The position numbers were made by a program, and so were the translations under genes. DNA of 64,000 nt from positions 124,001 through 188,000 of the forward strand of contig NZ_JAFMPP010000003.1 in assembly GCF_017349315.1 (NCBI RefSeq), read 5' to 3'. Each line of letters begins with the position of its first letter. Position 1 is the stretch's first letter. This DNA comes from Jiella flava (GTDB taxonomy: Bacteria; Pseudomonadota; Alphaproteobacteria; Rhizobiales; Rhizobiaceae). Below the pieces are notes generated by a model. That model had not been told where the DNA came from, did no database searches, and worked only from the letters and a program-made list of their open reading frames with translations. Of the stretch, positions 57,488 to 64,000 are shown piece by piece.

Positions 57488-58213
57488 CGGCGTGCCCGGC
57501 CGGGTCTGGTGACGGCAAGGCGGCGGCGGTCGGCGTTGGCTGGAAAAGGCGGCGGCTCCGACGATTCGGGGCGTGGATCGTCGGAGCCGTCCAACCCGGG
57601 CCACAGCGGCACGCAACCCGGGTGAAATGAGCGCAGGCCATGCCAGGAAAGGTTCCCGTCTCTCATGCCGTGGCTGCGATAGCCCACATTAGGATGGCTT
57701 TGTTTCTCGCCGATGGCGTCGCCGAAACACAATTGTTGCGTTCAGATTTCGATGCGGCACGGCAGCATGTTTTGTCCGCGGCATTCGCAAATGACGCTCG
57801 GCCTGGCCAGAATCATCGCCGTCAAGAGCGGAGCCTGCCGCGACCGCGATCGGCAGGGCTTTGACAAATTTGGCCGGCTGGCGCATGACGAGCCGCAAAT
57901 TTTCGGTCACCCACAGGATCAGGAGCGCCCGGCATGACGATCGATCGGTCCAACGATATGGGATCGTTTCAGACCATCATCGCCCGGCGGCCCATTTCGA
58001 TTATCGGCGCCGGCGTTGTCGGCACCGCAGCTCTTCAGGGAGCTTGACGGTCCGATCGCGGCCGGCGCGCGGAACGCGGCAGAACGCTTCGTCCGCGCTC
58101 GCCTTTGATTGGCGGATCGCCGGTTGGCAATCGCGCCGTTTCGCCGGACTGGCCGGCACACCGCGATCACGCGGCAGTGGCAGCACCCAGCGAGCCGAAG
58201 AAACCTGGACACC
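57488..58213. other. Intergenic region between ade and ilvA
   Basis: This 726-base region begins with a terminator-like hairpin (57554-57588). Short open frames on both strands (for example 57689-57910, minus, starting VTENLRLVMRQPAKFVKALP) show GC-rich third positions but no clear ribosome binding site and no family I know. A TTGACA hexamer occurs at 57861 without a matching -10. I see no gene I can defend. Confidence 0.45.
57554..57588 (+). terminator. Hairpin terminator after ade
   Basis: A perfect 12-bp stem, GGCTCCGACGAT (57554-57565) and ATCGTCGGAGCC (57577-57588), encloses an 11-base loop. It lies 67 bases after the ade stop. No T-run follows, so termination strength is uncertain. Confidence 0.65.
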
Positions 58214-59473
58214 ATGACCGACAACACTTTCATCACGCGGGTCGCCGCCGCACAGCACGCGCTGCGCGACCTCTTTCCAGCCACGCCGTTGCAGCTCAAC
58301 GAGCATCTGTCGAAGAAATACGATGCGCGGATCTATCTGAAGCGCGAAGATCTGACGCCGGTGCGATCCTACAAGATCCGCGGCGCCTTCAACTTCATGC
58401 GCAAGAAGATGGAAGCTTGCGCTGCGGGCGGCACATTCTGCTGCGCCTCGGCCGGCAATCACGCCCAAGGCTTTGCCTTTGCCTGCCGGCATTTCGGGGT
58501 GAAGGGGCGCGTGTTCATGCCCGTCACCACGCCGCAGCAGAAGATCGATAAGACCCGGGTCTTCGGCGGCGACGCCATCGCGATCGAGCTGACCGGCGAC
58601 TTCTTCGACGACTGCTATGCGGCCGCGAAGGCCTATGCCGAGGCACAAGGGGCCGAATTCGTCCCACCCTTCGATCATGAGGATATCGTCGAAGGCCAGG
58701 CAAGCGTCGCCCGCGAGATCCGCGAGCAGCTTGGCGAGGAGCGGCTCGACCTCGTGGTCATGCCGGTCGGCGGCGGTGGGCTCGCCTCGGGCATGACCCG
58801 CTATTTCGATGCCGAGAGCCGGTCGCGGCCAGAGCTGCGATTCGTCGAGCCGCTTGGCGCGCCGAGCCTGCGCTCCAGTCTCGAAAACGGCGCGCTGACG
58901 CGGATGCCGCAGATCGACGGCTTCGTCGACGGCGCGGCGGTGTCGCTGATCGGCGCGATCCCGTTCGAAACCCTGAGCCGGTTCCGGCCGGATGATGTGG
59001 TGCTGGCGCCCGAAGGCCGGCTCTGTCAGACGATGCTGGACATGCTGAATGTCGAGGGGATCGTGCTGGAGCCGGCGGGCGCACTGGCGATCGACGCGCT
59101 CGACACGCTGCAGGAGGAGGTGCGCGGCAAAACCGTCGCGCTCGTCGTCTCCGGCGGCAATTTCGACTTCGAGCGGCTGCCGGACGTCAAGGAGCGGGCG
59201 CTGCGCTATTGCGGGCTGAAGAAATATTTCATCCTGCGCCTGGCCCAGCGACCGGGCGCCCTGAAGGACTTCCTCAATCTTCTCGGCCCGGACGACGACA
59301 TTGCCCGCTTTGAATATCTGAAGAAGTCGGCCCGCGATTTCGGCTCGATCCTGCTCGGCATCGAAACCAAGGATCCTGCCAATTTCCCGGCGCTGCTCGA
59401 ACGATTCGAGGCCGATGGCATCCGCTATCAGGACATTACCGACGATCAGATCGTTGCCGATTTGCTGATCTGA
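58214..59473 (+). CDS. ilvA: Threonine ammonia-lyase (biosynthetic-type, short form)
   Basis: This 419-residue PLP enzyme deaminates threonine to 2-oxobutanoate, the first step toward isoleucine. The Schiff-base Lys54 is in VRSYKIRGAFNFM, and the glycine-rich phosphate loop is VVMPVGGGGLASGMTRYF. A single C-terminal ACT-like regulatory domain (about 335-419; FILRLAQRPGALKDFLNLLG and FGSILLGIE) is present, as in the shorter IlvA form. Start ATG at 58214 fits the family; upstream frame is not similar. A 25-base palindrome straddles its stop codon. Confidence 0.93.
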   Translation: MTDNTFITRVAAAQHALRDLFPATPLQLNEHLSKKYDARIYLKREDLTPVRSYKIRGAFNFMRKKMEACAAGGTFCCASAGNHAQGFAFACRHFGVKGRVFMPVTTPQQKIDKTRVFGGDAIAIELTGDFFDDCYAAAKAYAEAQGAEFVPPFDHEDIVEGQASVAREIREQLGEERLDLVVMPVGGGGLASGMTRYFDAESRSRPELRFVEPLGAPSLRSSLENGALTRMPQIDGFVDGAAVSLIGAIPFETLSRFRPDDVVLAPEGRLCQTMLDMLNVEGIVLEPAGALAIDALDTLQEEVRGKTVALVVSGGNFDFERLPDVKERALRYCGLKKYFILRLAQRPGALKDFLNLLGPDDDIARFEYLKKSARDFGSILLGIETKDPANFPALLERFEADGIRYQDITDDQIVADLLI

Positions 59474-59488
59474 TCGGATCAGATCAGC
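59464..59488. promoter_or_regulatory. 25-base perfect palindrome across the ilvA stop codon
   Basis: GCTGATCTGATC (59464-59475) and GATCAGATCAGC (59477-59488) are exact inverted copies around a central G at 59476. The ilvA TGA stop (59471-59473) lies inside. It sits between convergent ilvA and the PAS-GGDEF gene. With so small a loop it may form a cruciform or a shorter RNA hairpin acting on both transcripts, or bind a dimeric protein. Function is inferred only. Confidence 0.6.
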
Positions 59489-59524
59489 GTTGGGGCGGAG
59501 CCGGCGCTTGAATCCGCTGCGGTT

Positions 59525-60868
59525 TCAGAGCGGAAAGGCGAAAAAGGCGTTGTCGCGGGTTCGCTCGCCGGCATCGACCACCCGGTTGCGGCCCTGATGC
59601 TTGGCGGCATAGAGCGCCTTGTCGGCCAGTTCGACGAGGTCGCGCGAGCCAATGCTGCCGCTTGTCTCCTCATCGAGCCGCAGCGTCGCGCTGCCGATGC
59701 TCGCCGTTACGCTCTGCCCGCTCGGATTGCCGGAATGGGTGATGCGCAGGCTGGCGATGCCGGCCCGGACCGCCTCTGCGATCTCGGCCGTCTCCGCCAG
59801 ATCGGTGCCGGGCAGCAACACCGCAAATTCCTCGCCGCCATAGCGGGCGACGAGACTGTTCGGCCGGTCGTAAACCGCCAGTTCGATCGCTTTGGCGACC
59901 ACCTGCAGGCAACGATCGCCGACCTGATGGCCATAATTGTCATTGAAGGTCTTGAAGTGGTCGACGTCGAGCATCAGCAGGGACAAAGGGCCGGCCCCGC
60001 AGACGAATTCGCTCATCGTTGCCGACAGGGCGAGATCGAAGCCGCGCCGGTTGGAGATGCCGGTCAGCTGATCGAGCAGGGCCAGCCGTTCGGCTTTGGC
60101 ATTCTGGGTCAGCCGGGCGGTGATGTCGGTGGCGATCTTCATCACCGTGGTCGGCTGGCCGGAGGCGTCGAGGATCGGATTGTAGCTCGCCTGCAACCAG
60201 ATGATCCTGCCGTTCTTGGCGATGCGGGGAAACTCGGCCTGGGCGAATTCGCCGGTCCGCAGCCGGTTCCAGAAGTTTGTATAGGCTGAGCTGTTGACGA
60301 TTTCGGGCGGTACGAAATCACGGTGGTTGCGGCCGAGAAGCTCCTGAACCTCGTAGCCCATGATCGCCGCGAAATTGGCGTTGACCGACAGGATCGTGCC
60401 GTTCATGGCGAATTCGATCATCGCGGTGGAGCGGGAAATTGCCTGCAGTGTGCTCTCGTGATTGGCCGCGCGCTGCTTTTCGGCGGTGATGTCGGTGGCG
60501 AGCTTCAAGATCGTGTGCGCCTTACCGTCGCGCGACAGGATCGGATTGTAACTGGCCTGCAGCCAGACCTCGCGGCCGCCCTTGGTCACGCGGCGAAAAT
60601 CCCGGCGAATGAACTCGCCGGCTTTGAGCAGCTCCCAAAACGCCTGATATTGCAGATTGTCCCGGTCCTCCGGCCGCAGAAAGATCCGATGATGCTGGCC
60701 GATCACTTCCTCTTCGCTGTACTGCATCAATTTGAGAAAGTTGGGATTTGCAAATATTATTCGCCCGTCCGTCGAAAATTCGACCATGGCGGTAGATCGA
60801 GACAATGCACTCCATAATAAATCTCGATCTGGAATAATTTCATTTGAAAACAATTTCGCATTTGTCAT
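59525..60868 (-). CDS. PAS-PAS-GGDEF diguanylate cyclase
   Basis: This 447-residue cytosolic protein has two PAS domains (about 15-130 and 135-255) and a GGDEF domain (about 270-440). The active site is YGGEEFAVLLPG (about 340-351), expected to make c-di-GMP. The RxxD product-inhibition site that usually lies just upstream of it reads RPNS, so feedback inhibition is probably absent. The ATG at 60868 (MTNAKLFSNEII) is preferred over one at 60925. Its PAS2 (GYEVQELLGRNHRDFV and NPILDASGQPTTVMKIATDI) is very like PAS2 of the chemoreceptor at 47.6 kb. It is convergent with ilvA. Confidence 0.9.
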   Translation of the reverse strand: MTNAKLFSNEIIPDRDLLWSALSRSTAMVEFSTDGRIIFANPNFLKLMQYSEEEVIGQHHRIFLRPEDRDNLQYQAFWELLKAGEFIRRDFRRVTKGGREVWLQASYNPILSRDGKAHTILKLATDITAEKQRAANHESTLQAISRSTAMIEFAMNGTILSVNANFAAIMGYEVQELLGRNHRDFVPPEIVNSSAYTNFWNRLRTGEFAQAEFPRIAKNGRIIWLQASYNPILDASGQPTTVMKIATDITARLTQNAKAERLALLDQLTGISNRRGFDLALSATMSEFVCGAGPLSLLMLDVDHFKTFNDNYGHQVGDRCLQVVAKAIELAVYDRPNSLVARYGGEEFAVLLPGTDLAETAEIAEAVRAGIASLRITHSGNPSGQSVTASIGSATLRLDEETSGSIGSRDLVELADKALYAAKHQGRNRVVDAGERTRDNAFFAFPL

Positions 60869-61418
60869 GCAGATTTGCTTTCTTATGGGTCCGGAAGCGG
60901 GGGATACGAACGCAAAGGACGACAATCAACTCTGCAAATCTGATAGTTCATTGTAAATAAAAAATAAAATCTCAGGATGAAAAATTCGAATAATGCGCGT
61001 TTGAGATGGGGTTTTACGATCTTTTGCGGCGCTCGGTCAAACGCACGCCTCTCCGCTCGCATCGGGCGCGAGGGGGCGACCGCAAGCCTTCGTCGGCGAT
61101 GACTCGCCGAGAGCGACGCTCTCCTGGCGCTTATCGGCGCCGCCTTCGAGGCCGTTGGCGGTGACGGCGACGGCCAGCACCGGCAGGCCCTCCCGCATCA
61201 CGATGGTCGCCTTGCCAAGCACCAGGTCGAGCATCGTTTGGTGTTTGAGCTGATGGGCGACCTTCTGGGGCGACGCCAGACTGTTCCGTTGCAGGCGGTG
61301 ACGCGATCAGGTGATGACGGCGCGGCGATTGCGGGACTTCCCCTCGCTGTCGGATCTGAATAGGGTCGTCTCGGCCGTGGTTCGGGTGGGCACCGAATCT
61401 CGAAGAGGAGACTGGCCT
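60869..61418. other. Intergenic region between PAS-GGDEF gene and MxaD-like gene
   Basis: This 550-base divergent gap is AT-rich at its left (60869-61010), probably the PAS-GGDEF promoter region. The right half is GC-rich and contains a possible gene remnant on the minus strand (61037-61234, listed separately). Confidence 0.45.
61037..61234 (-). pseudogene. Possible gene remnant or small unknown gene
   Basis: A 65-codon minus-strand frame (MLDLVLGKATIVMREGLPVL, then AVAVTANGLEGGADKRQE) has codons that almost all end in G or C, as in real genes here. The frame continues upstream with similar codon use (SLASPQKVAHQLKHQT) to an in-frame stop near 61310, but no start codon or ribosome binding site is found there. 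I recognise no family. It may be the decayed end of a lost gene beside the quinoprotein locus. Confidence 0.3.
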
Positions 61419-61955
61419 TTGTTCAAGAAATTGGCGGCACTCGTCGTCGCGCTGGTGCTGTTGCCCAACCTTGCGATGGCGCATGGCCCGACCCGTAAGA
61501 AGGCGATCGAATCCGTCGCCATCAATGCGCCACCGGCCAAGGTCTGGGCGGCGATCAAGAATTTCGGCGACATGTCCTGGCATCCGCGGATCGCCCTCGA
61601 CGACGCCTCCAAGGGCAATGAGAAAGGCTCGATCCGCACCCTCGGCTTCAAGTCCGGCGGGATGATGCAGGAGGAGCTGTCGAAATATCAGCCGGAGAAG
61701 ATGAGTTACTCGACTTTCATCGGCCATGTGAACACCAAGCTTCTGCCGGCGACGAACTATTCCTCGACGATCACGGTGAAGCCGGCTGATGACGGGACGT
61801 CCTCGACCGTGACCTGGCGCGCGGCGTTCTATCGCGGCTATCCGAACAACGATCCGCCGCCGGAGCTGAACGACGACGCGGCGATCAAGGGCGTCAGCGC
61901 GTTTCTGAAGGAAGGGCTGGACGGCCTGAAGACGAAAGTCGAATCGGGCTCGTGA
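61419..61955 (+). CDS. Exported SRPBCC family protein, MxaD-like
   Basis: This 178-residue protein has a signal peptide (FKKLAALVVALVLLPNLAMA) and a START/SRPBCC-type fold (VAINAPPAKVWAAIKNFGDM ... VTWRAAFYRGYPNND). This matches periplasmic MxaD-type proteins, which in methylotrophs aid electron transfer from methanol dehydrogenase to cytochrome cL. The start is TTG at 61419 behind AGAGGAG; the upstream in-frame ATG at 61314 would bury the signal peptide. It overlaps the YVTN gene by four bases. The exact role here is inferred from family and neighbours. Confidence 0.78.
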   Translation: MFKKLAALVVALVLLPNLAMAHGPTRKKAIESVAINAPPAKVWAAIKNFGDMSWHPRIALDDASKGNEKGSIRTLGFKSGGMMQEELSKYQPEKMSYSTFIGHVNTKLLPATNYSSTITVKPADDGTSSTVTWRAAFYRGYPNNDPPPELNDDAAIKGVSAFLKEGLDGLKTKVESGS

Positions 61956-62995
61956 GCGCTCTGAAATCGGGCGTTCGTGGCGGTGGCTTCATCCGCGCCG
62001 CCGCGACGCTGGCCGTTCTTCTCGCCGGTGCGGGCGCGCCGCTCGCGCCGGCCGCCGCCGCCGATATCGGCTATGTGACCAGCCAGGACGCGAACACGCT
62101 CTCCTTCGTCGATCTCGATACGATGACGATCGAGGCGAGCATTGCGATGCCGGGCGAACCGGCCGGGATCGCGGTCAGCCGGGACGGGACGCGAGCCTAT
62201 GTCTCGCAGCCGAAGGCCAAGCAGATCGCCATCGTCGACACAGCGGCGCGCAAGATCATCGGCGAGGTGACGGTCGGCGGCGGCCCGCTTGGCATCGCCG
62301 TTGATCCCTCCGGCTCGCCGGTCTATGTCGCCGACTGGTATTCCCACACGCTTTTGCTGGTCGATCCGGCCAAGCGCGCGGTGATCGGGCATTTCGACAC
62401 CGGCAAATCGCCGTCCGGCATCGCCGTGTCCAAGAACGGAACGGTGGTGGTGACGGCCGACCGGGCTTCGAACCAGCTGTCGTTCTTTGCCGCCAAGACG
62501 GGTCAGGTGATCGCCCGCGTGCCGGTCGGCGAACGGCCCTTTGGCGTTGCTTTTTCGCCGGATGGCGCGCGGGTCTACGCCGCCAATGTCGGCTCCGACA
62601 GCGTCAGCGTGGTCGATGCGCGCGGCCATTTCGTCATCCGCACGGTGCCGGTCGGATCGCATCCCTATGATGCGGTCGAGACGAAGGGCAAAGTCTTCGT
62701 CACCGATCAATATGGCGGGACCGTTACTGTGTTTGACGCCGGCACCGGCAAGCGATTGGATCAGCTCGACTGCTGCGACTATCCGGAGGGCATCGCACCG
62801 AGCAGTGACGGCCGTTTCGTCTATGTCACCAACTGGTTCGCCAATACGGTGGAGAAGATCGACGCGGCGAGCCTGAAGATCGTCGGCAGTGTCGACGTGC
62901 CGGATGGTCCGCGCGCCTTTGGCCAGTTCGTGCGCGCGGCACCGGCTGCACCGGCGGCCAAGATGCCGGAGGCCGCGCCGAAGACCGGCGGCTGA
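61952..62995 (+). CDS. Exported YVTN beta-propeller protein (PQQ-catabolism-associated type)
   Basis: This 347-residue protein has a signal peptide (about 1-35; AAATLAVLLAGAGAPLAPAAA) and about seven propeller blades, each carrying a motif like IAVSRDGTRAYVSQ, IAVDPSGSPVYVAD, VAFSPDGARVYAAN or IAPSSDGRFVYVTN. It resembles the beta-propeller proteins found next to PQQ-dependent dehydrogenase genes. The start is GTG in a four-base overlap with the MxaD-like gene. A Cys pair occurs in QLDCCDYPEG. Probably periplasmic; binding partner unknown. Confidence 0.82.
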   Translation: MSALKSGVRGGGFIRAAATLAVLLAGAGAPLAPAAAADIGYVTSQDANTLSFVDLDTMTIEASIAMPGEPAGIAVSRDGTRAYVSQPKAKQIAIVDTAARKIIGEVTVGGGPLGIAVDPSGSPVYVADWYSHTLLLVDPAKRAVIGHFDTGKSPSGIAVSKNGTVVVTADRASNQLSFFAAKTGQVIARVPVGERPFGVAFSPDGARVYAANVGSDSVSVVDARGHFVIRTVPVGSHPYDAVETKGKVFVTDQYGGTVTVFDAGTGKRLDQLDCCDYPEGIAPSSDGRFVYVTNWFANTVEKIDAASLKIVGSVDVPDGPRAFGQFVRAAPAAPAAKMPEAAPKTGG

Positions 62996-63173
62996 GATGG
63001 ATGACGCAGATGGAAAATCGGGAACCTTTCCCGACCGAATCTGCATGAAAACGACGGATCAGGGGCGTTTCATCGCCGGGCCGTCGGTCGACGGCCTGGC
63101 CCGGCCAAGGTGGCAAAAGGGGTGTCGTCGACGCGGCTGCGACGATGGCGCTCCGATGAGGAGGAGGCTCATC

Positions 63174-63719
63174 ATGAGGATTTTTTCGGGTGCTCGCGCA
63201 GGGCTCGGGCCGGCGGCACTGTCGGCGGCGTTCCTCGTCGCGCTGTCGGTGGCCGGGCAGGCGCAGACCGCGATGCCCGGCGCCGTTCAGCCGGGGGTAA
63301 AACGCGAGGTTCCGGCGGCGCCCCCAGGGACCGATGCCGCGGCTGGCGAGACGACGCAGCAGCCCGGCAGCACGCTCAGCGGCGAAACCGCCGGAAGCAC
63401 GCATATCCCCTATCTTCCAGGCCAGAGCGCTGCGTCGAGCCACGCCGACTATCCGACCACGGCGATCGCCGACTACGTCTTTGCCTGCATGGCCAGCAAC
63501 GGCAACACCCGCACCGCACTGGAGCAGTGTTCCTGCTCGTTCGACGTGGTCGCTTCGATCATTCCCTATGATCGCTATGTCGAGGCATCGACCTGGCTGT
63601 CCATGGGCCAGGTGACCGGCGAAAAGGGCAGCATCTTCCGCGGCTCGGCCGAGGCCAAAGCGTCGATCGGCGATTTGAGGCGCGCCCAGGCCGAGGCCGA
63701 GATCCGCTGCTTCGAGTGA
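63174..63719 (+). CDS. Secreted Cys-containing protein of unknown function
   Basis: This 181-residue protein has a signal peptide (MRIFSGARAGLGPAALSAAF and onward to AGQAQ), a Gly/Ser/Thr-rich linker (about 35-85) and a small C-terminal domain with ADYVFACMASNGNTRTALEQ, then CSCSFDVV and a last Cys in EIRCFE. The four cysteines could form two disulfides. The ATG at 63174 follows GAGGAGG; the frame is open upstream without similarity. It follows the YVTN gene by 178 bases and probably belongs to the same quinoprotein-associated set. I do not know a named family. Confidence 0.7.
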   Translation: MRIFSGARAGLGPAALSAAFLVALSVAGQAQTAMPGAVQPGVKREVPAAPPGTDAAAGETTQQPGSTLSGETAGSTHIPYLPGQSAASSHADYPTTAIADYVFACMASNGNTRTALEQCSCSFDVVASIIPYDRYVEASTWLSMGQVTGEKGSIFRGSAEAKASIGDLRRAQAEAEIRCFE

Positions 63720-63786
63720 TGCGCGACGGGGGCTTGGTCCGGCGAATGGCGATCGGGCCAAAGTGGCCGAATCGCCTGGCCGCCGT

Positions 63787-64000
63787 CAGGATTGGACGTT
63801 GTCGAAGCTCTTTTCGAAGACCATGTTCTCGGTGTCCGTCGCCTTGGCGTGGAACGGCCCGGTATCGTCGGCCCCATAGCGGAAGCGGAAGCTCGGATCC
63901 TCCGAGATCGAAATGCCGCCGGTCATGGTGAAGAGCGGCTTGCCGCCCTTATCGAGTTCGAGATCGGTGATGAAGTGGGCCGGAATATAGAGCAGTGTGA
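63787..64000 (-). CDS. C-terminus of a SoxZ/SoxYZ-like carrier protein (partial at right edge)
   Basis: The minus-strand frame entering from the right edge reads LLYIPAHFITDLELDKGGKP, then ISISEDPSFRFRYGADDTGP and a Val-Gln-Ser end. IPAHFI and the ISISEDPSFRF strand are typical of SoxZ and of the SoxYZ-like carriers encoded beside quinoprotein dehydrogenases. The SoxY part with the C-terminal GGC motif would lie beyond the edge if it is a fusion. It converges on the Cys-containing protein gene and supports a PQQ-linked locus. Confidence 0.7.

Noticed and set aside
55535-57616. 693-codon frame antisense to adenine deaminase
   Set aside because: Shadow of a gene with complete amidohydrolase motifs; His/Arg-rich antisense composition.
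57689-57910. Minus-strand 73-codon frame between ade and ilvA
   Set aside because: GC-rich third positions but the second half is basic low-complexity and there is no ribosome binding site or homology I recognise.

Overview
This 64 kb window is GC-rich, chromosomal and almost fully coding. It looks like an alphaproteobacterium of the order Hyphomicrobiales (Rhizobiales). The evidence is a CcrM-type GANTC methyltransferase with a C-terminal RAMA region, the lptF-lptG-lptD-surA-pdxA-rsmA order, hisB-DUF2628-hisH divergent from hslV, an M16 peptidase beside thrC, a YqgE/AlgH protein, and dispersed hairpin repeats of a kind common between rhizobial genes. The genus cannot be fixed from the sequence alone. 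No insertion sequence, prophage, integrase or CRISPR array was seen.

Layout. 0.1-8.1 kb (minus): LPS export and outer-membrane biogenesis operon lptF-lptG-lptD-surA-like, with pdxA and rsmA translationally coupled at the end. 8.6-11.3 kb: pepA and holC (plus) converging on slyX and a thioesterase (minus). 11.4-18.8 kb (plus): a tightly overlapping nucleoside uptake and salvage operon (NupO-type ATPase, a VOC protein, two permeases, cytidine deaminase, purine nucleoside phosphorylase, deoC, deoA). 18.9-25.9 kb: an aspartic protease, a GMC oxidoreductase, a TPR-sulfotransferase, an MFS transporter and a CYTH/CHAD pair. 26-29 kb: hisH, a DUF2628 protein and hisB, divergent from hslV. 29.1-34.4 kb: a large autotransporter with a PAP2 phosphatase passenger and an HD-GYP protein. 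34.7-37.6 kb: a sugar-acid catabolic cluster (aldolase, lactonase-like amidohydrolase, aldo/keto reductase). 37.7-43.9 kb: peroxiredoxin, DsbD-N-like protein, YqgE, a 7TM-PAS-GGDEF-EAL protein and a GNAT. 44-46.8 kb: thrC and an M16 peptidase. 46.9-55.2 kb: lipoprotein, soluble PAS-PAS chemoreceptor, HAD phosphatase, ccrM, a cold-shock protein, pyroglutamyl peptidase, a methyltransferase and a small, probably frameshifted gene. 55.3-60.9 kb: tRNA-Leu(UAA), adenine deaminase, threonine dehydratase and a PAS-PAS-GGDEF protein. 61.4-64 kb: an MxaD-like SRPBCC protein, a YVTN beta-propeller, a secreted Cys-containing protein and, on the other strand, the C-terminus of a SoxZ/SoxYZ-like carrier. 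This last set looks like the edge of a PQQ-dependent (methanol or other alcohol) dehydrogenase accessory locus.

Working together: the nucleoside operon would import nucleosides and convert them to free bases and pentose phosphates; the adenine deaminase at 55.7 kb could feed the same purine salvage. Three or four genes touch c-di-GMP or chemotaxis signalling, and two of them carry the same kind of PAS sensor. The most unusual items are two dispersed hairpin-forming repeat families, one of which supplies the stop codons of both lptD and deoA and shows a compensatory stem change; the PAP2-autotransporter fusion; the nucleoside operon with a VOC gene inside it and no visible binding protein; and the quinoprotein accessory set at the right edge.
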